Below the pieces are notes generated by a model, which was not told where the DNA came from, ran no database searches, and saw only the letters and a program-made list of their open reading frames with translations. A stretch of 64,000 nucleotides of DNA from an uncultured Campylobacterales bacterium (lineage in GTDB: Bacteria; Campylobacterota; Campylobacteria; Campylobacterales; Arcobacteraceae): positions 248,001 to 312,000 of the forward strand of contig CANNFB010000002.1 in assembly GCA_947503785.1 (NCBI GenBank), given 5' to 3'. A program made the position numbers and the translations under genes. Shown here piece by piece: positions 32,739-43,006 of this stretch (the first letter of the stretch is position 1; every line of letters begins with the position of its first letter).

Positions 32739-33487
32739 TTATTCACCTTATTAGGAGTAATACAATCAGTTAATTCCCTGTATTTTTTATCTGTTCTATT
32801 TAATAAGATTTTCTGTCGATGTATTAATCTTTTTTCTATTTTTATTTCTCTTTTTAGTTTTTCTAAAGGCTCTTTATAAATATATTTCTTTGTTAGTAAA
32901 TCTAATCCAAAAAACATAACCCAAACAATTAAAATTACAAATAGTAATATAAAAATATTTTTTCCAAAGTGTGATTTAAAAGTATCTAATTCATTTAAAG
33001 GTTTTATTAATTCTTCAACATTTCCTAAACTATATGCAATTTCTTCATCTTTCTCATTTTTAGTATTTTGTTTAAGAATATTTTCAACTGCACTTTTATA
33101 TTTTGAACTAATAACATAGTAGTATTTTTTAATACTTCCACCACTAGAAAGCATTGCTATATGTTTAGTAATCAGAATGGATTTTATTATATCATCAGTA
33201 ATGAAGTTTTGATTTATTTTTGCAGAATATACAGTTTTATGATTAAATAAAATAAAGTACTCACTATCTGTAATATGAACTAATAGTTGATTTTTATTTA
33301 GATATTCTCTTGATAGTAAATTTAGAGAATATATTTTATCTGTGATTTCATATTTGGATAAATATACACTATGCTTTTTAAAAGATTCGTATGTAAACAT
33401 TTTTTGAGAAATGTCAAAATCATCTTTAAGGTAGAAAGTTTCATTGTCTTCTTTAGTTGCAAAATCTGTAACTACTAATCGTACCAT
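32735..33487 (-). CDS. Inner-membrane pilus accessory protein (PilN/GspL-like position)
   Basis: Cytoplasmic-like N-terminus then TM NIFILLFVILIVWVMFFGLDLL, coiled-coil tail; overlaps ATPase gene by 13 nt. Confidence 0.45.
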   Translation of the reverse strand: MVRLVVTDFATKEDNETFYLKDDFDISQKMFTYESFKKHSVYLSKYEITDKIYSLNLLSREYLNKNQLLVHITDSEYFILFNHKTVYSAKINQNFITDDIIKSILITKHIAMLSSGGSIKKYYYVISSKYKSAVENILKQNTKNEKDEEIAYSLGNVEELIKPLNELDTFKSHFGKNIFILLFVILIVWVMFFGLDLLTKKYIYKEPLEKLKREIKIEKRLIHRQKILLNRTDKKYRELTDCITPNKVNK

Positions 33488-35142
33488 ACTTCCTCCCCTT
33501 TGATAATTGCTGTTGCATCTGCTTTTGTAATAAGTCCTGCATTATATTGTGCCATACAAGCTTTTTCAACTGTCATATATTCAGCTGGGTTTTCAAAGTC
33601 ACCACCAAATCCTAATTTGAATCTAATAACCTCAGCGATTGGAACCCTATCTTTAAATCCACTATTATTACATTCCTCACAACCAACTTTTTTATAGCCA
33701 CCTTCTCCATCTTCTTCTTTACAGAAATCACAAAGTTTACGAACTAACCTCTGAGATACAATACCTCTTAAGTTATCTACTACATCTCCTTCATTAATAC
33801 CTAATGAACTAGTCATTCTTGATACTGTTGCAGGTGCTGAGTTGGTATGCATAGTAGAGAATACCAATTGACCCAAGTTTGATGCATTTACTAATTGTGA
33901 TGCAGTTTCTGGCTCTCTTGTTTCCCCAATAAGAATAATATTTGAATCTTGTCTTAAAATATCAACTACGGCTTCAGGGTAACCATATTTAAACTCTTCA
34001 CTAGCACTTGCAAACTCTGACAAGTCAATTTGGAAGAAAGATTCATCCACATACTCAACTGGATCTTCAATAGTAATTACATATTGCTGTTGTTTAGCAA
34101 GTTCTTGTAGTAATGCGTACATTAAATGTGTTTTACCAGAACCTACTTGACCAGTAATTAAAATCATACCATTTGAGTATTTTGTTAAGTTATCAAGAAT
34201 ATCGACTGTTTCGCTAGGATAATTAAGTCCTCTTAAGTTATGAGAAACTACACCTTTACCACCAATCATTCTCATTACAAGCGAAAAATTTAGTTTAGAG
34301 TTAATAAGACCAAGTCTAAATTTAATATTTTTCTTTCCATAATCATAATTAATTACACCGTTAATTGATTCAAAATCAGAATCTTCTTGATCTGCCATAG
34401 TAACAAGTCTTCTTTTAATTGTTTTTGCAATTGCAATTGGCATTGTTCCCATATCAACTTTAATACCATCAATTCTAAACCATAAAGAAGCAAATCTATT
34501 TGTTTTTTGAATATGTATATCTGAAGCACCCAATAAAATTGCTTGTCCCATCATCTTGTCAAAGTACTTATTAATTTCCTCATCATTATCAGTATCTGAT
34601 GAAGAGCCAAAGATAATCTCTCTATCTTCTCCAAATACTGAAGATAATACACCCTCACCTAAAACAACAATTTTTGTAAAGTAAAACTTACTTAATACAT
34701 CAAAATCTAAGTTTACAACATCTCTAATACCTAGAACTTTATTTTTTGTCTTTTTATCTTCAAGAGTAATAATATACATTGTTGTACAAAACTCTAGCTT
34801 TCTTTCATCTAATTGAAATGATGTATCTTGATATAGCTTTGATAGTTCGTTATAAGAAGCATAATACTCATAACCTAAGCTTCTTACAAATTCTGCATAT
34901 TTTGATTCATTTGCAATTAAATCAGAATAACCACCAGAAAAATTAAATTTTTCTTTTATCACATCTTCAATAAGAGTAGACAAGACAGTATCTTTTTCTT
35001 CTTCTTTATTTATATACTGAGTAAGTGCTGTTTTTTTTTCTTCAAAAAATTCTTTTATATTAATTTTTTTGTTTTTTTTGCTTTTTTTATTAAATAAAGA
35101 AAGGTTTCTTGATTTATATCTTTTGATTAATTTTTTTATCAT
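33475..35142 (-). CDS. GspE/PilB-family secretion/assembly ATPase
   Basis: Walker A ITGQVGSGKTH, Asp box VITIEDPVEYVDESFFQID, Walker B IILIGETREPETA, His box LVFSTMHTN, tetracysteine CDFC...CEEC. Confidence 0.93.
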   Translation of the reverse strand: MIKKLIKRYKSRNLSLFNKKSKKNKKINIKEFFEEKKTALTQYINKEEEKDTVLSTLIEDVIKEKFNFSGGYSDLIANESKYAEFVRSLGYEYYASYNELSKLYQDTSFQLDERKLEFCTTMYIITLEDKKTKNKVLGIRDVVNLDFDVLSKFYFTKIVVLGEGVLSSVFGEDREIIFGSSSDTDNDEEINKYFDKMMGQAILLGASDIHIQKTNRFASLWFRIDGIKVDMGTMPIAIAKTIKRRLVTMADQEDSDFESINGVINYDYGKKNIKFRLGLINSKLNFSLVMRMIGGKGVVSHNLRGLNYPSETVDILDNLTKYSNGMILITGQVGSGKTHLMYALLQELAKQQQYVITIEDPVEYVDESFFQIDLSEFASASEEFKYGYPEAVVDILRQDSNIILIGETREPETASQLVNASNLGQLVFSTMHTNSAPATVSRMTSSLGINEGDVVDNLRGIVSQRLVRKLCDFCKEEDGEGGYKKVGCEECNNSGFKDRVPIAEVIRFKLGFGGDFENPAEYMTVEKACMAQYNAGLITKADATAIIKGEEVWYD

Positions 35143-35151
35143 TTTTTCATC

Positions 35152-36168
35152 TTATTGGTACAATGTTTTAAAAGTAAATGTACTTATAACTAAATTTATA
35201 ATATCTGAACCTATTATTACTGTAACAAGCATAGCTATTAACCAAAAAAGAAGTCTCCATTGAATAACCATATATGCAATGTTCTTTTCATACATAGTGT
35301 CACAAGTTTGATATAAAGCTTTTGTTACATCAGCAAAACTTGTTTGACTTAATTCTGATAGTTTAATATCAGCTGTTATTAATGGAGGGAAATTATACTT
35401 TTCAAAAACTAAAAATAGCTTTTTATTCTTACTTATAATATCAGCTAATTCTCCAAAAAAAGGACGTAAACCTAATTTGAAATAATCTTTTGAAAGAATT
35501 AATGATGTCTTATGAAAAGAAATACCAGCACTTAACATTCCATTTAGAATCCTAAACATAAATCTACCATCTGAGTAACATTGTGTTTTAAATACTTTGT
35601 ATAACCATGCGGGCTTATATTTTTCAGTATATACATATCCTAAGAATATAAATAGGGTCACAAAAATTGAAACTCCAAGCCCTAAATATGCAAATTCATA
35701 TGTAAAGTATCCAGGAACACCCAAAAAAGATTCTACATCAGAATTTAGTTTTCGTAATCCTATTAAATCTTTTTCAAGCATTCCTAAATATAAAATCAAG
35801 CCATAAAAAGAAAAAATGATAATTGATAAAGGTACAAATATAGGATTAATCATTTTAGGTAAGAGGTTTGAGTTTGCTTTAGCAAAGGATTGGACTAATT
35901 TTAAACCATCTACGGTATTAGTACTATTTACTACTAAACTATATTGAAAATCGTTTAAAAACTTATTTTTATGTAAAATCGCTTCTAGCTTATGCTTTCC
36001 GATTTCCATATCTTTAATAGCAGCCTCAAGTCTTTTTTTAAATCTTGTCTCTTTTGTAATTTGTTCTTTGTATAAAAGTAAAGCTTTTCTAGTATTAGAT
36101 CCATTTTCTAATTTTGTTACTAGATAATCTAGTAAAAATTGTTCATAAGGATCAGCAAACATACTCAT
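35152..36168 (-). CDS. GspF/PilC-like inner-membrane platform protein
   Basis: Three predicted TM segments; RFMFRILNGMLSAGISFHKTSLIL GspF-like motif. Confidence 0.7.
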   Translation of the reverse strand: MSMFADPYEQFLLDYLVTKLENGSNTRKALLLYKEQITKETRFKKRLEAAIKDMEIGKHKLEAILHKNKFLNDFQYSLVVNSTNTVDGLKLVQSFAKANSNLLPKMINPIFVPLSIIIFSFYGLILYLGMLEKDLIGLRKLNSDVESFLGVPGYFTYEFAYLGLGVSIFVTLFIFLGYVYTEKYKPAWLYKVFKTQCYSDGRFMFRILNGMLSAGISFHKTSLILSKDYFKLGLRPFFGELADIISKNKKLFLVFEKYNFPPLITADIKLSELSQTSFADVTKALYQTCDTMYEKNIAYMVIQWRLLFWLIAMLVTVIIGSDIINLVISTFTFKTLYQ

Positions 36169-36170
36169 TA

Positions 36171-37826
36171 TTAGAAGCCTTTAATACTTTGTACAGAAAC
36201 AACATATACTATTTCTCTTCTTATATAAGATTTTGAATCACTTCCACCAATAGCAAAGCCTTCTAAAGGAAGAATACCTTCATACTCTTTTGCATCATCA
36301 TGAACAATAATCGAACCAACAATAGAAGTTTCTCCAACTTTTATTTCTCTTGAAATATTATAACTTTGATCTTTATACTCTGGTAATTGAATTGTTGCAT
36401 CTCCAACTTTAGCTTCAGAAATTTTTATTAGTTTTTTAATATTTGGTGTAATATTTAAAAATAGTTTATCCCTAGATATCTTTGCCATAGCAGTTATTGA
36501 AGTACCATCTTTAATAGTATTTACAGTAGCTTCTGATGTTGTTACATTGTCATTTACTGTTGTTTCAATTTTTTCTATATAATCTGTATTTTGACTAATT
36601 GATTGAACAGATGGAATATTGTTTTTTAATACCATAACATTTTTACTATAGTTTAATATTTTTCCTATTTCATTATCTATTGTTCCCGTAACTTCTAGAA
36701 GTCTTGTTGTTCCTTGATTAAGAAAGGAAAGTGCTCCTTCTGTTGCTAAAGATTTTGTAATTCCTGTTGATGTTGAAGGACCTGCTGTTCTTTTTATTGA
36801 ACCAATACCATATTCTCTACTTTTGTTTAAAACTAATTCAATTCTTTCAAATACAATTGTAGCTTCTCTTGCAAAACTATCTTCATATGCTTTTGCAATA
36901 GTTCTAACAGTTGCTTCTACACTTTTTGTAGCCTTCATAAAAATAAGGCCACTTGCTTTATCGATATGATATGTAGAAATAGTATCATTTCCAATTATAT
37001 TTTTCATCATTTTATCTAGTTCATCATAGAGTATTATTTCTGAACTATTTTCAACTTTACTTTCACCAGTTGTTTCACTTGATGATGTTTCGTTTGATGT
37101 TGTGATATTTAATAAAGGAATATTTAGTTCAACAACAATATCTTTATATCTTTTTATATTAATCATCTCTTTATCATAATCAATATCTACATAAACATTT
37201 TTAGCATGTCCTAAAGAATCAATAGCATTTATTAAATTCTTTGATTTTATTGAAACAATACTATTTTGAAAATCATCTTTATTTTTAATATAATTTCCAA
37301 TTGAAACCTCATAACCTGATTGGGCAGTAATTAGTTTGATTAATTCTTCTACTGAGATTTGACCATCTAAATTAAAAGGAATATCTTTAATAGATTGTTT
37401 TTTAGTTTCACTTGAACTTAAAAGTTTTACTAAATATATTGACCCACTTTTTTTAATAAAAAGTTCTTTATCAAGTACGGCGTTTAAATACTGATTTAAT
37501 TCTGCCATATTATGAATTTTCATTCTACTTTTAGGTACTAAAATATCACTACTTTTTAAATAGTAAAAATTGCCATCAATAAGCTCTAGCTCTTTTAAAA
37601 CATCACTTAATGATTTATCACTTAAGATATTTATAAACTCTTTATTTCTATTTTTTTCATCTACTAGTTTTTCAGAGTAAGAGTTTCTTACTTCCTCATA
37701 ACTTTTTTCATTTACTATTTTTTTTGCCTCGGCTGTCATTTCATTGTGATAACTCTTATTTGAACAAGCACTAGCTAATATAATAATTGACATATAGAAG
37801 ACAGATATTTTTAATATTTTTAACAT
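36171..37826 (-). CDS. Lipoprotein secretin (type IVB pilus PilN/BfpB-like)
   Basis: Lipobox IILASAC; C-terminal secretin-like beta domain ...DKLFLNITPNIKKL...IQLPEYKDQSYNISREIKVGETSIVGSIIVHDDAKEYEGILPLEG. Confidence 0.75.
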   Translation of the reverse strand: MLKILKISVFYMSIIILASACSNKSYHNEMTAEAKKIVNEKSYEEVRNSYSEKLVDEKNRNKEFINILSDKSLSDVLKELELIDGNFYYLKSSDILVPKSRMKIHNMAELNQYLNAVLDKELFIKKSGSIYLVKLLSSSETKKQSIKDIPFNLDGQISVEELIKLITAQSGYEVSIGNYIKNKDDFQNSIVSIKSKNLINAIDSLGHAKNVYVDIDYDKEMINIKRYKDIVVELNIPLLNITTSNETSSSETTGESKVENSSEIILYDELDKMMKNIIGNDTISTYHIDKASGLIFMKATKSVEATVRTIAKAYEDSFAREATIVFERIELVLNKSREYGIGSIKRTAGPSTSTGITKSLATEGALSFLNQGTTRLLEVTGTIDNEIGKILNYSKNVMVLKNNIPSVQSISQNTDYIEKIETTVNDNVTTSEATVNTIKDGTSITAMAKISRDKLFLNITPNIKKLIKISEAKVGDATIQLPEYKDQSYNISREIKVGETSIVGSIIVHDDAKEYEGILPLEGFAIGGSDSKSYIRREIVYVVSVQSIKGF

Positions 37827-37835
37827 TTACTAACC

Positions 37836-40700
37836 TTACTTAAAATAAAACTCATAATCGAACCCTCCAATATAAGTAGGAAATTTAAGATGTAAATTTC
37901 CATCATTATTAAACTTATCATATGACATAGGGATTTCTTTATCCGATTCTTCTGTAATAAATAATTTATTTATACTGTTTATTTTATCCATATCATATAA
38001 AGATGTACTTAATATAGGAATACTTCTAGCTATATTTCCCCAACAATACATTTGGGACTTAGAACCAAATCCTGTCATTGCACATACAAATTTTTTGTTT
38101 GTTTCTTTAACTTTTATTTTTACATTATCAATTCCCCAAGATTCATTTTCTACATCTTCATTATAACTTCCTTGATAATAAGTACGAGAATAATGATTAG
38201 CATAAGGAAGATCATATTCAAACTGAGTTTTAAACTTTAAAGTAACATTTCCGGAAGAATCTAGCTTTGATCTTAATTTATAGCTATAACTCTGGTCTCC
38301 TGCATAACCTGTATTAGGATTTATATTATCTTGTAAGTTAATACCCGTAATATTTGTATCTTTTAAAGTCTCATGCCAATCAAAAATAAAGTGATCCACA
38401 GATAAAAGTTCACCATTTGCATAAACTTCAAATCTTTCACCATCCCAAGTATCTATTTCATAAAAATCAAATTCGATATCAATCTCATGATTCGGATAAG
38501 ATGGAAAGCTATAAGTTTTACTAACTTCATAATAATCTTTTGTTTCATTTACTGCAATAGGAAATCTACCTAGAAAATCAGTAGAGGGAAGTTGCGTTTG
38601 AGTATCTGTTTGATCAAGATCAACTGTAGTAATCATATTGTTATCACTAGAATTAGTAGCTGTCCAACCACTTGTAGCTGTTTCAAAATTTTCAGATTGG
38701 GTACTTAATACTCTATCTAATTTAAAAATGCCTGCATTAGTGAACGTAGCATACATCTTTCCCTTTATATTATTCAATTTTGTATTTAATTGATTAAAAG
38801 CTAATGTAAATATGTCATTACTATTATCATCATTATTACATTCATCAATTTCATTGGCTTTCATACATTTAAGTAATTCAGGACTTCCCTTTAATTCTAA
38901 ATATTCATTTATATATGTAAAAAAATTACCATAAACAGAAACACTTATCGCAGTATTTGGAATATTTAGTTTTTTAGTGCTATTACTATTTGTTGTTTGA
39001 TAAAAGAAATTATCAAGTCCTTTTAATACAAACTCATTTGTATTTATAAAAATTGCATCTTCGTTATACCTTCTATTATCATTTAAACGTGTTGGCTTGT
39101 TATAAATTTCACCATTTGGTCTTCCTCCCCAAATCCAAAAATAATTTTCCTCATCAATAGCTCCAAATCCTCTAATATCTCTAAGAGCAAAGATTTTTTT
39201 AAAAATTGTACTGCCATTGATTTTTGAAGGTGTTGTAGATATGATAAACTTATCACTACTTCCAATTCCTAAAGCACCTTTATAATTTCGTCCAAAAGTA
39301 TAAATGTCTCCTGTATCAGATAAAACAGCTGCAGTATCTTCAACCATTACAATATCTTTTAGATATATTTCATTACCATCATTTGTTTTATCTTCTTTGC
39401 CTATTCCAAAAAATATATTTTTTTTCAAAATAGAAGTTGATTTAACAGTAGATGATAAATCTTCAAAATATGAAGAAGAAATATTTCCATTACAAAATAA
39501 ATCTCCTCCAACTTTTTGACTAAATTCTTCATCTGGATCTAGAAATATTGGCGAAATAGCACATACATTTGTACTATTCATTGCCATTTTTTCAAATTTT
39601 ACTCTATATGGATTGTTATACCAGTTTTTAGCATGCCGTGTAGACTCAATTCCATTATCATCCGTATATTTTTTTGTTTTATCTATTTGAGCTTTTAACA
39701 TTATGGGAGTATTTACATAATCAGGTTTTAATGTTTTATCAATTTGCCCATAACTTTCAATTCCTACTTTTTTATATTTATTATTACCCCAACAAAAGAT
39801 ATCACCATTTGCAAGCATGCATCCTCCATCTTGCCTAAAAACTAAATCTTTAGAACCGGGGATATACTTAAGTATCAAGTCTTCTAAATCTTGACTTTCA
39901 TCAGCTTCATTTACATCTGAACCTAAATATACAGCAACCCAAGGAAGATTTGTGTCACCTTGATAATAGTATTCATACCATATACCATTTTTCTTTGCGT
40001 ATGCTTTGTCTCCTATTTTTGCTTTTATATATTTTAATTCACTTGAATCTTCTACATAAATAGGAGAATCTTGATATACAGTAATAGGATTATCAACAGT
40101 TTTACAATACTTGTAAGTTAATTCTTTTCCTTTTAACTCATAATAATGAGTATTTACTACACAGTCTTGACTATCAAGTTTTATTGTATTATTACTTGAT
40201 AAATTAACTGTTTGTACTATTTCTTTTTGAATTGAAGAGTAAAGAACTTGAGAACCTATTTTTAGTTTTTCTACTGTTGTATCTATTGGTGCTAAAGTAT
40301 TTACTCTAAATATTCTACTTGCATAAAAATTATATAAATATTTTAAATCTTCATCGTATGAAGATTCTGGCTCTTCCAAAGTTCCTATATTAGCAACAAC
40401 TCCCCGAATAAAAAAGTTGTAAGTTTTAGGCTCATAATAAACATCGATATCATCAGAAGTTAATAGATTCTTTCTATTAAAGAGTTCACCTAAATAATCT
40501 TTATGTTCTAATTTTTCCCAATCTAATTTATTTGAATCTGTTTTAGGAATAGTTCCTGTTTGTAATATATATTTATTAATTGCCAAAGCAATATATTCTT
40601 CTTTTTGAATAACACTTTTTAGGGCATTCATCCTAGATATATTTAGACTATTTGCAAAACTGATGTTTATTAATAATAAAACAAAAAGTAAAAATCTCAT
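37836..40700 (-). CDS. Large secreted RCC1-like beta-propeller protein with inserted LamG/jelly-roll-like domain
   Basis: Signal peptide; CMLANGDIFCWGNN, VLSDTGDIYTFGRN, MYCWGN blades; insert EIDIEFDFYEIDTWDGERFEVYANG...ESWGIDNVKIKV; ends FPTYIGGFDYEFYFK. Confidence 0.75.
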   Translation of the reverse strand: MRFLLFVLLLINISFANSLNISRMNALKSVIQKEEYIALAINKYILQTGTIPKTDSNKLDWEKLEHKDYLGELFNRKNLLTSDDIDVYYEPKTYNFFIRGVVANIGTLEEPESSYDEDLKYLYNFYASRIFRVNTLAPIDTTVEKLKIGSQVLYSSIQKEIVQTVNLSSNNTIKLDSQDCVVNTHYYELKGKELTYKYCKTVDNPITVYQDSPIYVEDSSELKYIKAKIGDKAYAKKNGIWYEYYYQGDTNLPWVAVYLGSDVNEADESQDLEDLILKYIPGSKDLVFRQDGGCMLANGDIFCWGNNKYKKVGIESYGQIDKTLKPDYVNTPIMLKAQIDKTKKYTDDNGIESTRHAKNWYNNPYRVKFEKMAMNSTNVCAISPIFLDPDEEFSQKVGGDLFCNGNISSSYFEDLSSTVKSTSILKKNIFFGIGKEDKTNDGNEIYLKDIVMVEDTAAVLSDTGDIYTFGRNYKGALGIGSSDKFIISTTPSKINGSTIFKKIFALRDIRGFGAIDEENYFWIWGGRPNGEIYNKPTRLNDNRRYNEDAIFINTNEFVLKGLDNFFYQTTNSNSTKKLNIPNTAISVSVYGNFFTYINEYLELKGSPELLKCMKANEIDECNNDDNSNDIFTLAFNQLNTKLNNIKGKMYATFTNAGIFKLDRVLSTQSENFETATSGWTATNSSDNNMITTVDLDQTDTQTQLPSTDFLGRFPIAVNETKDYYEVSKTYSFPSYPNHEIDIEFDFYEIDTWDGERFEVYANGELLSVDHFIFDWHETLKDTNITGINLQDNINPNTGYAGDQSYSYKLRSKLDSSGNVTLKFKTQFEYDLPYANHYSRTYYQGSYNEDVENESWGIDNVKIKVKETNKKFVCAMTGFGSKSQMYCWGNIARSIPILSTSLYDMDKINSINKLFITEESDKEIPMSYDKFNNDGNLHLKFPTYIGGFDYEFYFK

Positions 40701-41408
40701 TTAATCCACCTTTACAATATCTGTAACAGTTTTTATATATTTACCACTATTATTTACAAAAATAAAGGTACCAACATTTAATTTATCTAGTTTTACACTT
40801 GATAGAAGTCCACTTGTACTTACAGTCACATTACCTTCTTCAAAATCTTCATTATTGTATTCAATCCAATTTAAATTAACATCATACCATCTAATTGTAT
40901 TTAAATTTGTAATACAATAACTCTCTTTTAAAGGAGCATCACAGTCACTTGTAATAGTAGAACCTGTTTCTAAAATTTCTAAAATATTCTCTGCAACTTT
41001 TGATTTTAATTCAAAAGAAACATAAGAATTACTTAGAGTATCTTTATCTTTATAAACAGTTGTCATATCTCGATATAAATCTCTTTCATATAAAGCAGTA
41101 ACATATAACTGCAAATTTTCTTGAGTAATTGCATATTTTATTTTTAAATTCTCACCCGAAACAAAATCTATATTAGAACCAAATTTATTTGTACTTGTGA
41201 AATTACTTCCTAAATACTCATCTATTTTTAATTTATCAAGAGTTGGAACTTCAAACTTTTCTAATAAATATTTTTCAAAATTACTTGCTATTTTTTCTTC
41301 TACTTCTATTAGGTTTTGTACGTATAACACATTTTGTTGTTGTACTACTAATGTATCTTTTGCATTTAAAAAGCTATAGAATAAATATAGTATTATTAAT
41401 ATTTTCAT
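40701..41408 (-). CDS. Secreted protein sharing the pilus-locus N-terminal module
   Basis: Signal peptide; LIEVEEKIASNFEKYLLEKFEVPTLDKLKIDEYLGSNF. Confidence 0.6.
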   Translation of the reverse strand: MKILIILYLFYSFLNAKDTLVVQQQNVLYVQNLIEVEEKIASNFEKYLLEKFEVPTLDKLKIDEYLGSNFTSTNKFGSNIDFVSGENLKIKYAITQENLQLYVTALYERDLYRDMTTVYKDKDTLSNSYVSFELKSKVAENILEILETGSTITSDCDAPLKESYCITNLNTIRWYDVNLNWIEYNNEDFEEGNVTVSTSGLLSSVKLDKLNVGTFIFVNNSGKYIKTVTDIVKVD

Positions 41409-42148
41409 TATTTCACCACTTCTATTGAATCTCTTGTTTTTATATATTTTACAGCTTCTGTATCATATAAAAGTGCACCTTTAGGAATTGAAGTAAACTC
41501 ATCATTAGAGTGTAATCCAGTATCTTTTGTGATTATAATTGGACCTGTTTTAAACTTTTCTACTGAATAGTACATTAGAAGTTCAGCTGCATTTTGAGTC
41601 TCATCTTTATAAATATATATTACATTTTTATCTTCAAGTTCTTTATTCCAACAATATTTTTTCTTTGGAATATCTCCACATTTAATTAGATTAAATCCAG
41701 CAGTTGAACTTAAAAAATATAAATGATTTGCAAAATCATCTTCAAGTTTTATTCCTATTTTATCACTATCATAAAAATAAGTTTTTTTTCTAAATAAGTC
41801 ACTTTCATACAAGTTTTTTATACTTACATCATTTTCTAATGCTGTACCTTTTAATCTATTATTTATTTCTTTTTTAAAGCCAAAATCTGTTATTGATGCA
41901 ACTTCTCCAACTACAAATGGTGTTAAGGAGAAAGCTGTTCCTAGATATTCATCTGTTTTTAAGTTAGAAAAAGTTGTCGGTAGTTTTTTTGTATTTAGAA
42001 TATAGCTTTCATAAGCACGGGCTATTGATTCTTCTTCTTGAATAATCGTTTTTACTTTTAAAAACAATTCCTGCTGTGCTATATACACAGCATCATCTGC
42101 ATTTAAAATGTTTAGTGTTAAAAAAAATGTTAAAAGTATTTTTATCAT
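41408..42148 (-). CDS. Secreted protein sharing the pilus-locus N-terminal module
   Basis: Signal peptide; IIQEEESIARAYESYILNTKKLPTTFSNLKTDEYLGTAF; 1-nt junction with downstream gene. Confidence 0.6.
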   Translation of the reverse strand: MIKILLTFFLTLNILNADDAVYIAQQELFLKVKTIIQEEESIARAYESYILNTKKLPTTFSNLKTDEYLGTAFSLTPFVVGEVASITDFGFKKEINNRLKGTALENDVSIKNLYESDLFRKKTYFYDSDKIGIKLEDDFANHLYFLSSTAGFNLIKCGDIPKKKYCWNKELEDKNVIYIYKDETQNAAELLMYYSVEKFKTGPIIITKDTGLHSNDEFTSIPKGALLYDTEAVKYIKTRDSIEVVK

Positions 42149-42903
42149 AATTCATCTTTCAAGAGGTAATATAGTTTTGTTTCCATAGCATTTTTATTTA
42201 AAATCAATTCTTCTTTTATTCTTTTTTTAAAAAACTCTTCTTTCCTCAACTTTATTTTTTCAGGAGTTAATTCTGCTATATCTGAATCTTTTCTCATATC
42301 TTGGTAAATATCATTATATGGAGTATATTTTCCAGATACGAGGCCTTCACCTATTACAGTTTTTAATACTGCATCAAGATCAACACTTGCTGTTGCATAC
42401 AAAATAGCTGTACTTAAATACTCTATCGCTTTTGCTACACTTTCTTCAATAGATATATTTTTATTTACAATATTTTTATCTTTTTTACCAACAATAAAAG
42501 TATGTGTTCCCTCACTTACATTTTCAGTATTTCTATCTGATAAGTTATTTAGTTTTGCTCTTAAAGCAAAAAGTTTTAACTGTTCACTTTCATTTAATAC
42601 AAAATTACCATCAACATCGACTAAAGCATCATTTGCAAGTGTACTAGAACTATTTCGGTCTAAAAGCAAAACCTTTTCCCAGTTTCCACCAGCAGGTAAA
42701 TGCATTATAATTTCATCACGTGTTACTTCATCTGGATTTTTATTGTATTGCTTGGCTAATAATGTTTTTATGTCAGATATAATTTGATAGTTTTCTTGAA
42801 TTTGTTTAGCTTCTTGAGTATCAGAATATGATTTATATACAGAAGATGCTGAAAATATAGCTGTAACAATTAGTGCTGATGATAGCCATATATTTCCTAA
42901 CAT
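42145..42903 (-). CDS. Pilin-like protein with N-terminal hydrophobic helix
   Basis: MLGNIWLSSALIVTAIFSASSVYKSYSDTQEAKQIQENYQIISDIKTLLAKQY; pilin-like hydrophobic then amphipathic helix. Confidence 0.5.
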   Translation of the reverse strand: MLGNIWLSSALIVTAIFSASSVYKSYSDTQEAKQIQENYQIISDIKTLLAKQYNKNPDEVTRDEIIMHLPAGGNWEKVLLLDRNSSSTLANDALVDVDGNFVLNESEQLKLFALRAKLNNLSDRNTENVSEGTHTFIVGKKDKNIVNKNISIEESVAKAIEYLSTAILYATASVDLDAVLKTVIGEGLVSGKYTPYNDIYQDMRKDSDIAELTPEKIKLRKEEFFKKRIKEELILNKNAMETKLYYLLKDEL

Positions 42904-43006
42904 TTGTATTTGCCTTTTTTGTAAAATAAAAAGTAAATACTAGAACTAGAACTTACTTTTTATTTTAAAAGAAGGGGAAACCCCATCTTTTATTCTTTTT
43001 ATTTAA

